From Tetranychus cinnabarinus (Eukaryota > Arthropoda > Arachnida > Trombidiformes > Tetranychidae): 64,000 nt of DNA. The stretch is from contig WHVY01000007.1 of NCBI GenBank assembly GCA_022266195.1, forward strand, positions 2,914,001 through 2,978,000, given 5' to 3'. Below the pieces are notes generated by a model. That model did not search any database, was not told the origin of the DNA, and saw only the letters and a list, made by a program, of their open reading frames with translations. Positions 27,906 through 39,482 of the stretch are shown piece after piece. Numbering within the stretch: position 1 is the stretch's first letter; each line of letters starts with the position of its first letter. The translations under genes were made by a program, and so were the position numbers.

Positions 27906-30227
27906 CCTTTTCATGATCAACTTATGTGATTTTGCTTTTTGTTTCATTTCCCTGAACCTGGAGTTGATTTGTTTCATGCAAAAAACTCAAATGTAAATTA
28001 ACATCAAACAGATCACACAAGTTTCGAGACGAAAGGCGAATGAGAAGAAAAGTTGAAAACCAGAACCAGATTGGTGTTGTAAACTGAAAAGTGGATGAAA
28101 TTACATCTGCAGATTATCAGATTGTGTGTTATTCATATTGCTTAATGTTCACAATGAATTACAAGAGAATTGGCAAGATTTATTAATGAACATGGAATTT
28201 AATAATACACTGAGAATCTTATGTATCTTCATCTATTATTAAAACACATTAGAGAATTGATTCAAACTTTTGGAGAAGAAGAAAACAAAGCGAGAGAAAA
28301 ATTTTTCTGGTTAAAGTTGAACCCAAATGACAATGAATTTAATAATGAAAATGGCAATATTTATCAATCATTTTCAGTTGTTTTTCATTTTCCTGTTTCT
28401 CTGGCCAAAGATCATGAAGGAATGTAAAGTTGAACAAGTCGAGTTTAACTCTAATTGGTACATTTAATTGTAACAATAATAGGTGATGGAACAAGGAAAA
28501 TTGTGATTAAATGGAAGAATGGATAAAATGATGGAATGGTCACAATTGGGTAAAGTTGGAGAAGAGAAGATGACAAAAAAAGAGAAGAAAAGAAGAGAAT
28601 AGGAAAATTGAAATATTCGGATATCCGGTCATACAGATAGTTACATGGTAAAACTCACAACTAGACATGAATAAATTGCATTGAACAAGGTGAAGGATGG
28701 CAGCGATGGGTGAAGATGCTGAAGATAAGGGAAAATGGTAAATGAAAAGTAGACAGAAACAAGAAATTTATTTCTCTTCCTTTTCCCATCTTATACTCTT
28801 TCCCATCCTTTTGTATTACCTAAGTTTGAATAATTTAAACATTAAACAGTTAGTTATCGATCGACCAAAAATTGGTTCAACAAATCAGTTTCATGTTCAT
28901 GTTTCAAACTTTACCTTTCTCTCTTTCTCTCCATCTTCATCTTCATTGGGGACAAAAGTTCTTACCAAATACATGGTGTCTACATTTTGTGTCGTCTCAG
29001 AATTTATTCTTGTTCACATTTTTTCTTCACTTTTTTTTCTTCTTCTTCTTTTCTCAGTGTTTAACCAGCAAATATCAACACTTTTCATTCTTCATTCTTC
29101 ATCATTATCATTCTCACCTTATTGTTATATAGTCTTTTATTGCTATTTATGAAAATGAAAAGTTCCAAGTGAAATGAGCACAAAAGAATGAAATGAGAAA
29201 AGAATGGAAAAACAAATAGAAAAAATAAAATGTTAAGTGTCATTTACAGTTAACATTGGTTTCAGTTTATCTTTCCTTATTTATTCAGATTTATCATTTT
29301 TTCGCCATTCTTTTCTTTTTACACTTTTTCATGGTAAATTACATTCTCTTATTTAATTCCTGTTCTGCTCTTTTCTTGTTCTTCCTACCAACTGAGACAA
29401 TCGTTAGCAATGTTGTGCATTTAGAATCATTTCAACTTTTCTGTTCTCCATTCAATCGACCATTTAAAATGCCATTTTTTTCCTGTTATCACCTTTAACC
29501 ACTTGTCTGACCAATATTATTGACCAAAGTTTATTCATGAATTTAGATTGTTAATGAGATAAAAAAAATTCTTTTACCCTCCAAGTTTAGTCTTTTAATA
29601 TTCAAAATTCAAGTTGACTCGGAATATTTGCTTTTATGAGATTAAATAGAGTTGAAGATTAAAAAGAAGCTTTTATAAGGAAAACTCTGCAATAAATTTA
29701 GTTTTCATTAATATTTAATGGTCTTGTAGATTATAAGAGCTAGTTAACTGAGCAAAAGTCAATAAACTCTTTTAGATCACTTAAAGACCAAAGTTCACGA
29801 CAAATGTACATTTCAAGTTCAATACAGAATTCATAGGTAAAAGTCTCCCAATTTCACTGTTCGTAAGCTCAAAGCCATTTAAGAAACAGTTTTTTCATTT
29901 GACATTTTACTTTGATACAGAGCTGATGGCAGAATATTAGGTATCTCCAAGTCACAGGCAAAACAAGGAATCGGAAAACTTCGCCAGCCAACTCTCCAAA
30001 TTTAGTAGTTCATGAACAAGATTAGTTAATGAATACTTTCGAGATTTCAGAATTGCACTAGAACATCATTCGGCGGGTAACAACCAACAATCTAATGTCA
30101 GCACGACCGGTGATATCTTGTAAACTATTATAGATAATTGTTTCACTTGCACGGTCACAGTTGCAAACTTGTGGGAATCACCATAAATAACTTTGATTTG
30201 TTTCATAGTTACAATTGTATACCCGGC
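27906..30227. other. Gene-free sequence
   Basis: AT-rich, with strongly pyrimidine-rich plus-strand stretches at 28.75-29.5 kb that generate hydrophobic Phe/Leu/Ser-rich open frames. These frames have no domain or splice structure I can support as a gene. Confidence 0.45.
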
Positions 30228-30755
30228 GTTTTATTCATTTTACGCCTGTTTGCAAGCACAACTCACAAACGGTTGGTGCTAGACCTCAGACTTGAACCAT
30301 ACTCTCCCGTAGATCTACCAGCCATAAATTTAAACTCTCAAGGTCATTCAAGGTGAATTCGTTATTTTACTCTAAATGACATTTGAAAGTCATTTTTCAG
30401 AGAGTAAAAATTTTTTTAGATAGGTTAATGTTAGTCGAATGTTTATAGCTCATACCATTGGAAAGAAAGCCGAATTTTGTCAAAACCAATTTTTTAACTG
30501 AATCGTATGGAAACACTCATATTCTCAAGCCAGCATAAGTCAGAGATAAGTGACTAACATTGAACGATATGAAAAATTCTTTACTCTCAGAAAATGAACT
30601 TTAAATGTAGAGATAGAATAACGGATTGACCTTGAATTACCTTGAGGTTAAGAAATTATAACTTTTCAACCTGCAGAAACTCATGGTTCAAGTCTGAGAT
30701 CTGTAACAATAACTGTTCGTGAGTTGTGGCTGCTAACAGGCTTTAAATGAAAAAC
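30228..30755. repeat. Fold-back (inverted) repeat pair, about 205-bp arms
   Basis: The left arm at about 30230-30436 and the right arm at about 30552-30752 are imperfect reverse complements around a spacer of about 115 bp. Shared blocks include ACAACTCAC, CTCAGACTTGAACCAT and a TTACTCT-rich stretch. Both arms contain GGTTCAAGTCTGAG in the same relative position (minus strand in the left arm, plus strand in the right arm). This resembles a tRNA-type B box, so two head-to-head SINE-like copies are possible. No clear A box or target duplication was found. Confidence 0.7.
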
Positions 30756-31216
30756 TGGTCGGTATTTATTGTCACCCATACTCAGTTGATAGTTGAGACT
30801 ATTTTGCACCTTTAGACAACTTGCGGAAGTTAGCGAATGGTGGCTACTCTAGTCAATAATGCTAAGCCTGATATCTGACTTTGACCTAAATTGATCTTAA
30901 ACTTGATCAAAAATGATATAAGTGAAATAGTTGAAAGAAAGCAAAACTAAACAATGTTTAAAAAATAATAAAATCCTTCAGTCTAAACCTAATAGACTAC
31001 GAAGCCAATATATTTTGTGATTTTTCTTAAATCCAAAATTTTATTGAACTCTCAAATCAGTGAGCATTGGTGGAGTTTTTGCGAACAAAATAGATGTTGA
31101 GGTCACTTTTGGTAAGCAAAATGAAAGCTCAACGGATCCAGCTCGATAAATGTAAGGGCTACAAGCAATCAATGAAATTGTTTCTCGACTCCATATGCAT
31201 GCTGTATGCGTGGCCT

Positions 31217-31283
31217 TTCATAGGCTGTATTGTAGATTTGAACTCGAGACTCCAAGCAACTTTAGCCACAGGACTAGCTCAAC
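31217..31283 (-). repeat. tRNA-like segment, possible decayed SINE head
   Basis: Read on the minus strand, TGGTTGAGCTAGTC is followed about 30 nt later by GAGTTCAAATC. The spacing is like the A and B boxes of a tRNA-derived element. The match to a functional tRNA is poor (no acceptor stem, imperfect B box), so this is at best a relic. No other copy was seen in the window. Confidence 0.25.
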
Positions 31284-31324
31284 CACAGTTTATTATCAAA
31301 CAGTATGAGTTAGGTAGTTTCTGA

Positions 31325-31376
31325 TTGAATCAAAAGTCGGCCAGATATACTCGTGTCCCTACTTTTGATTCAACCT
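31325..31376. mobile_element. Miniature remnant of a TA-inserting DNA transposon
   Basis: A perfect 13-bp inverted repeat, TTGAATCAAAAGT at 31325-31337 and its complement at 31361-31373, encloses only 23 bp. The right half reads GTGTCCCTACTTTTGATTC, which matches the terminal repeat of the 585-bp element at 58642-59226 with a few changes. I interpret it as an almost completely internally deleted member of the same family. Confidence 0.6.
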
Positions 31377-34300
31377 ATTCCACTCTTATTGTGATAACGA
31401 AATTGCAATCAACAAGTGCTATCATCAAAAAACACTGACAAATATTAAACAAGCTTAACTGCCTAGCAAAGTTATTCACAAAAATGATACAAATTTTTTC
31501 CGTAAAATCTTTAAATTTGGTAGACAGCAGATTGCCTACATGGCCTTTATTTAGTTTCTATGCAAAAACGAAATCCAACAGAGAATTTGATAAATCCAAT
31601 AAAAAGATCGAACACAAACTCCCAGTAAATCCGTGGTGATAAAAGAATGAAATGTTGACAAAATTGAATTCGAACCATAAAAAAAAGTCCAAACTTGATC
31701 CCAGACAATTGAATGAGAAAATAATTTTCCATTAAAGTTCTGGTCAAGAAACTGTTCAATTTGACAGATGTTAATTACAGCTTGAAATCGTACTTAAATA
31801 GCAATTAAAAGTAATTGTAAAATAGTCAACAAAAGCTAAAAAACGTTTTCAAATGAGCAGCAATAATGAAACCAATTTAGAGCATTAATTATCCAAAAAA
31901 CGACAATTAATGATAATTGTATATGAAACGCTAGTGAGTGAAATGATGAAAAGGAAAAGGGAAAAAGCACAGAAAAGGTGAAAACACGAGTTATTGCAAT
32001 TTAATTAACTTGAGAAACGAAATTATAATCAATGAAGTGCAAGAGATAATTGAATTGGGCAAGATTCATCTGAATGAAGAATGAGAATCAACATGGGAAA
32101 AGGAAGAAAATTGTTTGATTAAAAATAATTTCAACTCGTAACGAGAGTCATTATCTTGTTCATATTACCAGATAATATTTGTATCTATTGGTTGTTACAC
32201 TTATTTAAATGAAATTTTTACCAGTTAACTTATCATTTGGAAATTTTGTGCCCATGGAAGGCGAAGAAGGTAAAGCCAAAAGTAAAAGAAGTAATAATGA
32301 TAACCTTAAATAGTAAAAGGATTGACAATTAAGTTTACTGTTATCTTAACCCATTAACTGTTCAACTTGTACAGTTTGCATTAACAGCCATTATCATCGC
32401 TTTTTATTACCACTATAACTATTATGATCATTACGAGTTAAACTTATGTTATCTTTGCCTGGTTTGATACCTTCAACTATTGGAACTCATCAAATAAATT
32501 AAGAGACTTGATTCTGTATTTAATATACAGCAAACCATATAATATTCATCTATCTGAATAATGTTTATCTTTCCTTCGTTCTTGGCGTTCATCTTGAAGA
32601 GCAACTTTAATAATGATGAGAAGAAGAAGAAAAAAAAATAATAATAAAAATAATGATAATATACGTTTGATTGCAAATGAAAAGCTTCGAGTCTGGATAA
32701 TGATGAAAATGGCAACAGAAATAATATTTACAGTTTCAGTCGCTTTGCTTGTAATGATTTTTGATTAATGACCTTAATGTTATCAAGCTGATTGTTTTAA
32801 CGCTTTGTTACATTTAATTTACTTGTTTGTCTTTATTGGTTCCATTAGTGAAGGTAAAAGGTAAAGGGAAGAACATTATTTTCCTGGTTTACACTTTTAA
32901 CCAGAGTTTGGGTCAACTGATATTCAATTTTGAATTCAACATTTTTTTTCGTCTTTTCTCTGCCTTTTTTTCTGGCTTCTTTTGCTTCACCATCAACTGG
33001 GATTGAGGAGGCAAGCTGGGAAATAAAACATTGATCAACTTGTAAATTGCGTGATAAGTTGATGTAGAAATGTGTGCAAGTTTCGAGTTATTGTTATTTT
33101 GGATGCATTATTGGACCAGCAAATTGATCGATCAATCAGTTGGCAGATTGTCATCTGCATTCAATCATAATCATGACAGTAAAAGATGAGAAGATGAAAG
33201 GTGTAAAGAAGATGATAATGATGAAGAAAAGAAACAGAAGAAACAAGATGAATGTTAAGGCAAATCGTACAACCTTTCTAATCATTCATTCAACTTTTGA
33301 CACTTGCTCATTAATCCAATTTGTGTCTTCAACTATTTTATCGTTGGAGTGTGTGTGTGTGTTGTTGTTGTTGTTACCTTTAACAGGGAGTTTAAATTAA
33401 CAGGGAGAATCAAGGGGAAATGTGTGTTGAGTCAAAATATGAATAAAGGTGAGAAAAGTTCAGATAAGTGCAACTACACTTTTTGCTCTCCTTTCAACTC
33501 TCAACAGTTTAAAGACAAAACAGTTTAAACTTGTAATACTTTAACCTTGGCTCAATTTTAATTTCATTTTTGCCTCTTTTCCTTTTTTTGTTTGATTGAT
33601 TTGCAAAACAAAAATGAAAAGTTATTGAAAAATGTATCAATCAATTGTCACTTTGCATGAGAAATGAAAAGCGTGAAATGAATTGAATTTTTCATCATTA
33701 AGCAAACAATTAAGCTTTGGATGAAACGATTAATTAAAATTTTTCAAAAATAAAGACTTAAAAGTCAAACCTTTCAGGTTGCATTTTTTGGATCTTCAAT
33801 GACGATAATTATTGGAAAAACGTTAGAACTTAAAACAAAGATTCCTTTGCACTCTCTGATAATTTCTGCACTGGAATACTTGATACTTAATATACGTACA
33901 TGCACGAGGAAATTCAGCTAAAAGGCTATTCGGCTCTGGTTGACCGACCAATCTGCGATTTTTTTATGCAAGTTTAACCGATACTTTTCATATTTCAAAA
34001 TCGAGATAATACAAGGTCATTTTGAGTGAGCTGCTCAAGAAAACATTAAATAATTTTGACCTTAGAAATTTTCAAGTTTCCAAGTCAATAATCTCCATCG
34101 TCCATCTCTGGGCGATTTTGGTGCCCCGGGTACATTTGCATGCCGAGGGAAAACTGTTATGTTTGTGAAGTTTCCATTAAATCGGTCTGTCTTCTTGCAT
34201 TGATTTAACTCAATGGAATAAAGTATGAACCCTCAAACTCATCTTCATCAACTTATTATTAGAAGGAACGGCTCAACTGCATGTTCATGCTAAAGCAATT

Positions 34301-35590
34301 CGTTTCCAGTCTCTGGACTGATTTAATTAATCTTCTTGTTGTCTGATAAAACATCACCTGATTCCTCTTTGTCAATAACTGATAACGTTCGACTGATCTT
34401 TTCCACAAAATGAGTGTTGATCCGACTGATGTTGATAACAATAGTTAACTGAACAATTGCGTAAAGATAATAAGGTTCGGAAGATCCCGAACAAATCTGA
34501 CCTTGATTGATAGTTGTGAAAGGTAATCGGAATCTCCAGGTACAAGTGCCCCTAACAGCCCAAATGCAAGGTTTGAGTTTCATCATTTTGTTGTGACACT
34601 TCAAGTTTCAATTGAATGAACCTTTGAGAATCATAAAAGATGATTTAGATCGATATAAAGGCGAGAATAAGTGAAAGGTAAAAACATTTTTTACTTTGCC
34701 TGCTTTTTTCATCATTTCTGGACTAATTCAATTCTTGCTTTTCTTTCCACTCTTTTCTCTGTTTAACTTGTCAAAGACTCAGCATTGAATTCCAATGGAT
34801 TATCAGTGAAAAAAATTGGTGAAAATCATCATGATCCAAACCATCAAATGTTGCATTCAATTCATGGTCGATGTGAAAATAACGATTCCTCTTATTTTCT
34901 CGTTTTCTAGTTTTTTTCCTTCTCAAATGTATTTTGTATGCTTTTAATAATCTTTTCAATGTCAAACTCAAATATGAAAATATTGATGCTAATCTGGTTT
35001 TACTTTTTATTTGTATCCTTTTCTGTTGGCTACCTTGCCAAATGCAATTTAATCAATGGTAATGGTATTAATGTCAACTAAAGTGATTACTTGTTGATAT
35101 CAACTTCACTCTTTTTTACCGAGTGTAATGTACACATTTGGCTTTAAATTTTATTTGGCTTATCCTTAGGCAATTTAATGGCAACACTATCAGTTTAACT
35201 GAAACTCAATTTGAAGGAGAAAAAACTAATTATATTTTAACCTGGTCAATAAATTGACTTTTTTTGCACATTGAAATAATGTAAGTCAATGAAGGAATAT
35301 ACTTTTCGAGCATTTCAATTTCTGCCAATTTCGAGATTCATCATAATTTATTATCAACCCATTATACAGCTATTTTTTATATCTTTGCAAGTCAAATATT
35401 ATCAACATAAAATTTGGATATTTTTTATCAGCTTATTCAACCTGCGATGTTGAACCAACCTAGATTAAAGTTATTAACCAGTTAACAGTAAACTCAATTA
35501 TATGATAAATCATCTCGTCACAGTTAATTGAATAATAAAAAATGGCATGTGATAGCATTATGTTAAACTGATTGATCTTATTGGTTTTGA
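31377..35590. other. Gene-free sequence
   Basis: No gene is supported. A GT/TTG simple repeat lies at 33349-33376. The stretch 33.85-34.6 kb is more GC-balanced and may be a decayed repeat, without recognisable ends. Short open frames in this interval lack family resemblance. Confidence 0.45.
33349..33376 (+). repeat. (GT)n(TTG)n microsatellite
   Basis: A compound simple repeat: about six GT units run directly into about five GTT units. Confidence 0.8.
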
Positions 35591-35629
35591 TACATAAATA
35601 GATTGTGTAAATTGTATCTACAATCATTA
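35591..35629 (+). promoter_or_regulatory. TATA-type core promoter of the small secreted-protein gene
   Basis: TACATAAATAGATTG at 35591-35605 resembles a TATA box. About 25-30 nt downstream, TACAATCATTAAC offers an initiator-like start (TCATTA). The start codon follows about 30 nt later at 35659, giving a short 5' UTR. This is inference from spacing and motif only. Confidence 0.45.
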
Positions 35630-35658
35630 ACAGTATTGTCTTTGTCTTTGCTCTGAAA

Positions 35659-36312
35659 ATGAAGTGGATTTTGTCTCTTGTTTTAGTTTCTATTGCCGTT
35701 TCACGGTCCTCTCAAGCTGAAATTTCGTCCAACCCATCATCTCATGATTCTGGGAACCCAAATGTGAGTAGATTGATTGCTCGGATGTGTTTATCCATCG
35801 ATTGATTGTTCCTTTGGTTAGTTTAACCAATTAGGGTTAAATGTATCACCAACCGTTTAGAGGTAAACTTGAAGAAGATAAAGTTGTTTTCCCTTCTAAT
35901 AAATGCTGATAGAAAAAAAGAAAAATTTGTAAATTCTCTTATTAATGAAGTTTACAGTGTATATTTTACTTACTTGTAGTTGATGTAGTTTAAAATAATA
36001 TTTGATTAAGATTGAATTAAATGAGAAGGGAAAAGTTAATTATGTAGCAAGGACATAAATTAAATAAATTGTTATCCTTATAATGGTTGCGCCAACAAAA
36101 AATTACTCCTTCATCTACTTTTGCCATCTTTAATCTAAATTATGTAAACAAGTTTAACATTTTGGTTTCTTTTGCTGCTGCTTTTCCACTTATCCAAGCT
36201 AAATTGTTTCATTTAATCACAAGCTTTTCTTCCACAGTCTTTTGTTGCCTCTTTCGGTATATTTTTTTCATATAACTTGGCTACCGAATTCAATTGCAAG
36301 AGTGTTGATTAG
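35659..36312 (+). CDS. Putative small secreted protein, two exons
   Basis: Exon 1 (35659-35763) starts MKWILSLVLVSIAVSRSSQA, a good signal peptide with a charged n-region, a hydrophobic core and small residues before a likely cleavage after Ala20. A short Ser/Asn/Pro-rich stretch (EISSNPSSHDSGNPN) follows. The exon ends exactly at a GTGAGT donor in phase 0. The best acceptor in frame is TTCCACAG at 36230-36237; exon 2 (36238-36312) then reads SFVASFGIFFSYNLATEFNC and ends at TAG, for a total of about 59 residues. A polyadenylation hexamer AATAAA follows near 36490. I do not recognise a family. Exon 1 with its signal peptide is the solid part; exon 2 is a guess that other acceptors could replace. 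A secreted salivary or cuticular peptide would fit, but this is speculative. Confidence 0.45.
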
Positions 36313-38035
36313 ATAATTGATGTAAATCATTTGTTACCAGAAGATGAACCAGAAGATAACCATTTAGCTTGTGAATTTGGGTTTAGTAAGATGATCATGT
36401 TGAATGTAATTTTTAGGTTGTATCAGTGTTTCCTTATCCAGATTCGTTGCCTCGGTCCAACTTGATTTATTAATAATTAAGTTGATTACAATAAATTACT
36501 TTTAACACTAGTTGCTGCACATAACTAAAAATAAGGAAAAAAAAGCAATAGAAAATACATTATTCCCAATGGTTATCAATCTAATAAACAAATTTTTAAT
36601 TTATTTATATTTTCGTTTGTACAATCAGTTTCTTTAATAAAATGTTTCATAAAGAATCAAGCAGTGAAATTTAACCATCATCGTCTGAATAACTTTTAAT
36701 TTCATTTCTTCCTTCTTTATTTGCTTTCTTCTTCTGTCTTTTTTTGTTCTTCTAGTGTTATTCTTGATGGTTGTTAACTAGGCTGAATACAAGTTAATTT
36801 AATTCACTAGATTTAACACATTCGTTTGAATCTAATAAATGCAGATTAAATGCAAATTACTCTCTTTCATTCCCTTTCCTCTATTGACTGTAGCAAACCT
36901 GTTAGAGCTCACAAAATCAGCCTTCTCTAGATAATTTTATTTAAGGTTTAATTTTATCTTGTAGAATTTCAATCTTATCAGTCGATAATTGTAAGCCAAT
37001 TACCTTTAACATTATTGCTACTCTAAGAGAGTTAAAGCAACGCAAAGTCATTCAGTAATAATGGATTAATTCACAGATGATTGAAATGAAACGATGTAAG
37101 TAATATTTGAAAGAAGCAAGACAATAATTGTTGAACGTACCATATAAACCATATCAGCTAGAAAATACAATCCAATAACCATGAAAGTATGCAAAAATTT
37201 GCTTCAATTTGTTGAGCAACCAGCCAACCAGCCAACAATAAAGATATCAATCGATTAATCAATGAACGTCAGAGAATGAATCTGGTAAGACAAAAGAACA
37301 AAGTATTAGCAGAGAATCATAACTACAAAAAATGACTTATCAAATGGTGTTTCAAGATATGAAACAATAGACCTCACCTTAGAAAACAATAACAAACTTG
37401 AAGTTGCATGGGGTGAACTGGATAACAGTGGCAAGATATTTTATAACATTGATAAGTCAAAACTGGAAAACAACATTCAAATTGAATAGAATGAAGAGCG
37501 ATAACATTGTGAATGTCGTAGCAAACGATTGTTTGAAACAGACAAAAGATAACAGTTTACCAGAAAACAGTTAACTCGATGACGGGTTAGCAGATTATTG
37601 ATGAACATGGTTACGATGAACATGGAGTGAATAAAGTTATAAATTACAATTTAATAGATGAATAAACATGGTAAAAGAAGATAAAAAAGAAAGAACGATG
37701 TAAAAGTAATCAGAAAATAATCAACTGGTCAAGTGTCACATGTTAAAACATCTCTTTGCTCAAACATCCCTCTTTTTTGTTTTACCCTCTCTTCCTTTCC
37801 CTCTTGCTCACTTGTTTTGTAAGCTGATTCTCGGCTCTTCATTTTGAGCTCTTTTAATTTTTTCTCTTTTCAAAAGATTCTTTTCCTTGTATTATTCAAT
37901 TAATTGATTAATTAATTAGCTCTGATTAATATATTCTGACTAGAAGTGAACAAAAGACAAAGGTTTAATCAATCATAAAGACTTCTTTTTGCCTTTGAAA
38001 CATTAACTTTAGTAATATTTTTTCTTCCCTTTAAC
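36313..38035. other. Intergenic, no gene seen
   Basis: Between the small secreted-protein gene and the IAH1-type esterase. AT-rich; the only oddity is a short direct repeat of CCAGCCAA units near 37.21 kb. Promoter elements of the esterase gene are expected just before 38036 but none is distinctive. Confidence 0.45.
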
Positions 38036-39109
38036 ATGGCTCAGACAACATGGTCCAAAGTTATTCTTATTGGTGATTCGATAACTCAGGTAAATAATCG
38101 TTCCACTTTTTTTAAATTTCATGTTTTGACTTTTATTTCTAGTAAATTTCGGGAAATCTTGTGTGGGATCTTGATTGATTGTTTATGTTTGGGCTGATGT
38201 GTTTGGTGGGAATCTTGATTGAATAACATCAAAGTTTTCATTTGTTTCTTTTCTGTTGAAACTGTAATTTGATTACAAGTCCGGTTTAATTTAATTATAC
38301 TCTGTCTTGTCAACCCTGTTCTTTTTCATTCACACAACTTGATCAGATTTTTTTGTCCATTTTTTTCTTTAAAGGGTGCTTTCTTTGTTGAAAACGGATG
38401 TTGGGGAACTTTGTTGGCTCATAACTTACAAAGGTAATCATAATTGTTTATAACAATTGTACTTCGCAATGTTATATTGTTGTATTAAGATTTTTTATTT
38501 TTATTTTTTTATTTCAGAGTAAGTGATGTGGTTGATCGAGGTTTCAGTGGCTATACCACAAGATCTATTCGTGCAATACTACCTGATATATTAACCAAAG
38601 ATGATTATGAAAAGGCTGCTTGTTTTGTGATACTTTTAGGATCAAATGATTGCGTTGATAACAGAAGCTTTCAACATGTTCCTATTGAGCTATTCAAAGA
38701 TAATTTGAATTGGATAATAAATTATATTAAAGGTCAGGGGGTTTCATCGGATAAAATCATATTGATGACTCCTCCAGTCTACAATAATGACGCTTTTGCC
38801 AAAGCACAAGGTTATCCACCAAACATGGCTGTACGACACCCAGAAGGATACGCTAACGTTTCCAAGCAAGTTGCTGAGGAGAACCAAGTAACAAGTCTTG
38901 ATTTGTATTCCATCACAAAAAATCATCCTGACTGGCAATCTCTCCTGGTCGATGGTCTACATCTCAACAATGCTGGAGCAAAAGTTGTTTTTGATTCTTT
39001 ATGGCCATTGGTGTATAATCGTATTGTTGCTTTCCATGGTTCATTTACACAGAAGTTTCCACCATACGATGTAATAGAAAAATCTCTCAACGAAGACTGG
39101 AAAAATTGA
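38036..39109 (+). CDS. IAH1: Isoamyl acetate-hydrolysing esterase 1 homologue (SGNH/GDSL hydrolase)
   Basis: A cytosolic-type SGNH hydrolase expected to cleave short acyl esters. It has three exons: 38036-38089, 38375-38433 and 38518-39109, all with GT-AG introns (285 and 84 bp), giving 234 residues against about 248 in human IAH1. Block I is GDSIT with nucleophile Ser15. Block II is RGFSGYTTR (Gly46-Gly49 region). Block III is GSND with Asn81. Block V is DGLHLN with Asp183 and His186, so the whole catalytic set is present. HNLQRVSDVVDRGFSGY is characteristic of IAH1 rather than bacterial GDSL lipases. The start MAQTTWSKVILIGDSITQ sits where the family begins and no signal peptide is seen. 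It converges on the INTS13 gene, with about 370 bp between the two stop codons. An AATAAA near 39256 can serve as its poly(A) signal. Confidence 0.93.
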
Positions 39110-39482
39110 GCTTAATCGGGCTGGTATTGATCTTCAAGTTATTCGTGACAATACGAATAATGCCATTTATCAAAAATTTAATTTAAACGGATTATCATTA
39201 CCTTTTATATTCAACATGATGTTCCCATGAGTCAATTACATTGGTATAAATGAAAAAATAAACTCACAAAATGTTTACTATTAGTTGGGGAATGGTAACA
39301 ATTTTATTGAAAAAATATATTTTATGCAAATTACGACTGAGTCGTATGAAAAAATTTTTATGCTAAACTAATGGTTTAGTTTTTTATAAATTTTTGCTTT
39401 TAAATTGTTGTTTTTAAACAACATGAATGACGAAAAAAATGAAATAACTTAAATAAAATGATTTTTAAGAACATAAAATAAT

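Noticed and set aside
28742..29152. 136-residue hydrophobic open frame, possible membrane protein
   Set aside because: Phe/Ser/Leu-rich translation of a pyrimidine tract; overlapping frames show the same composition.
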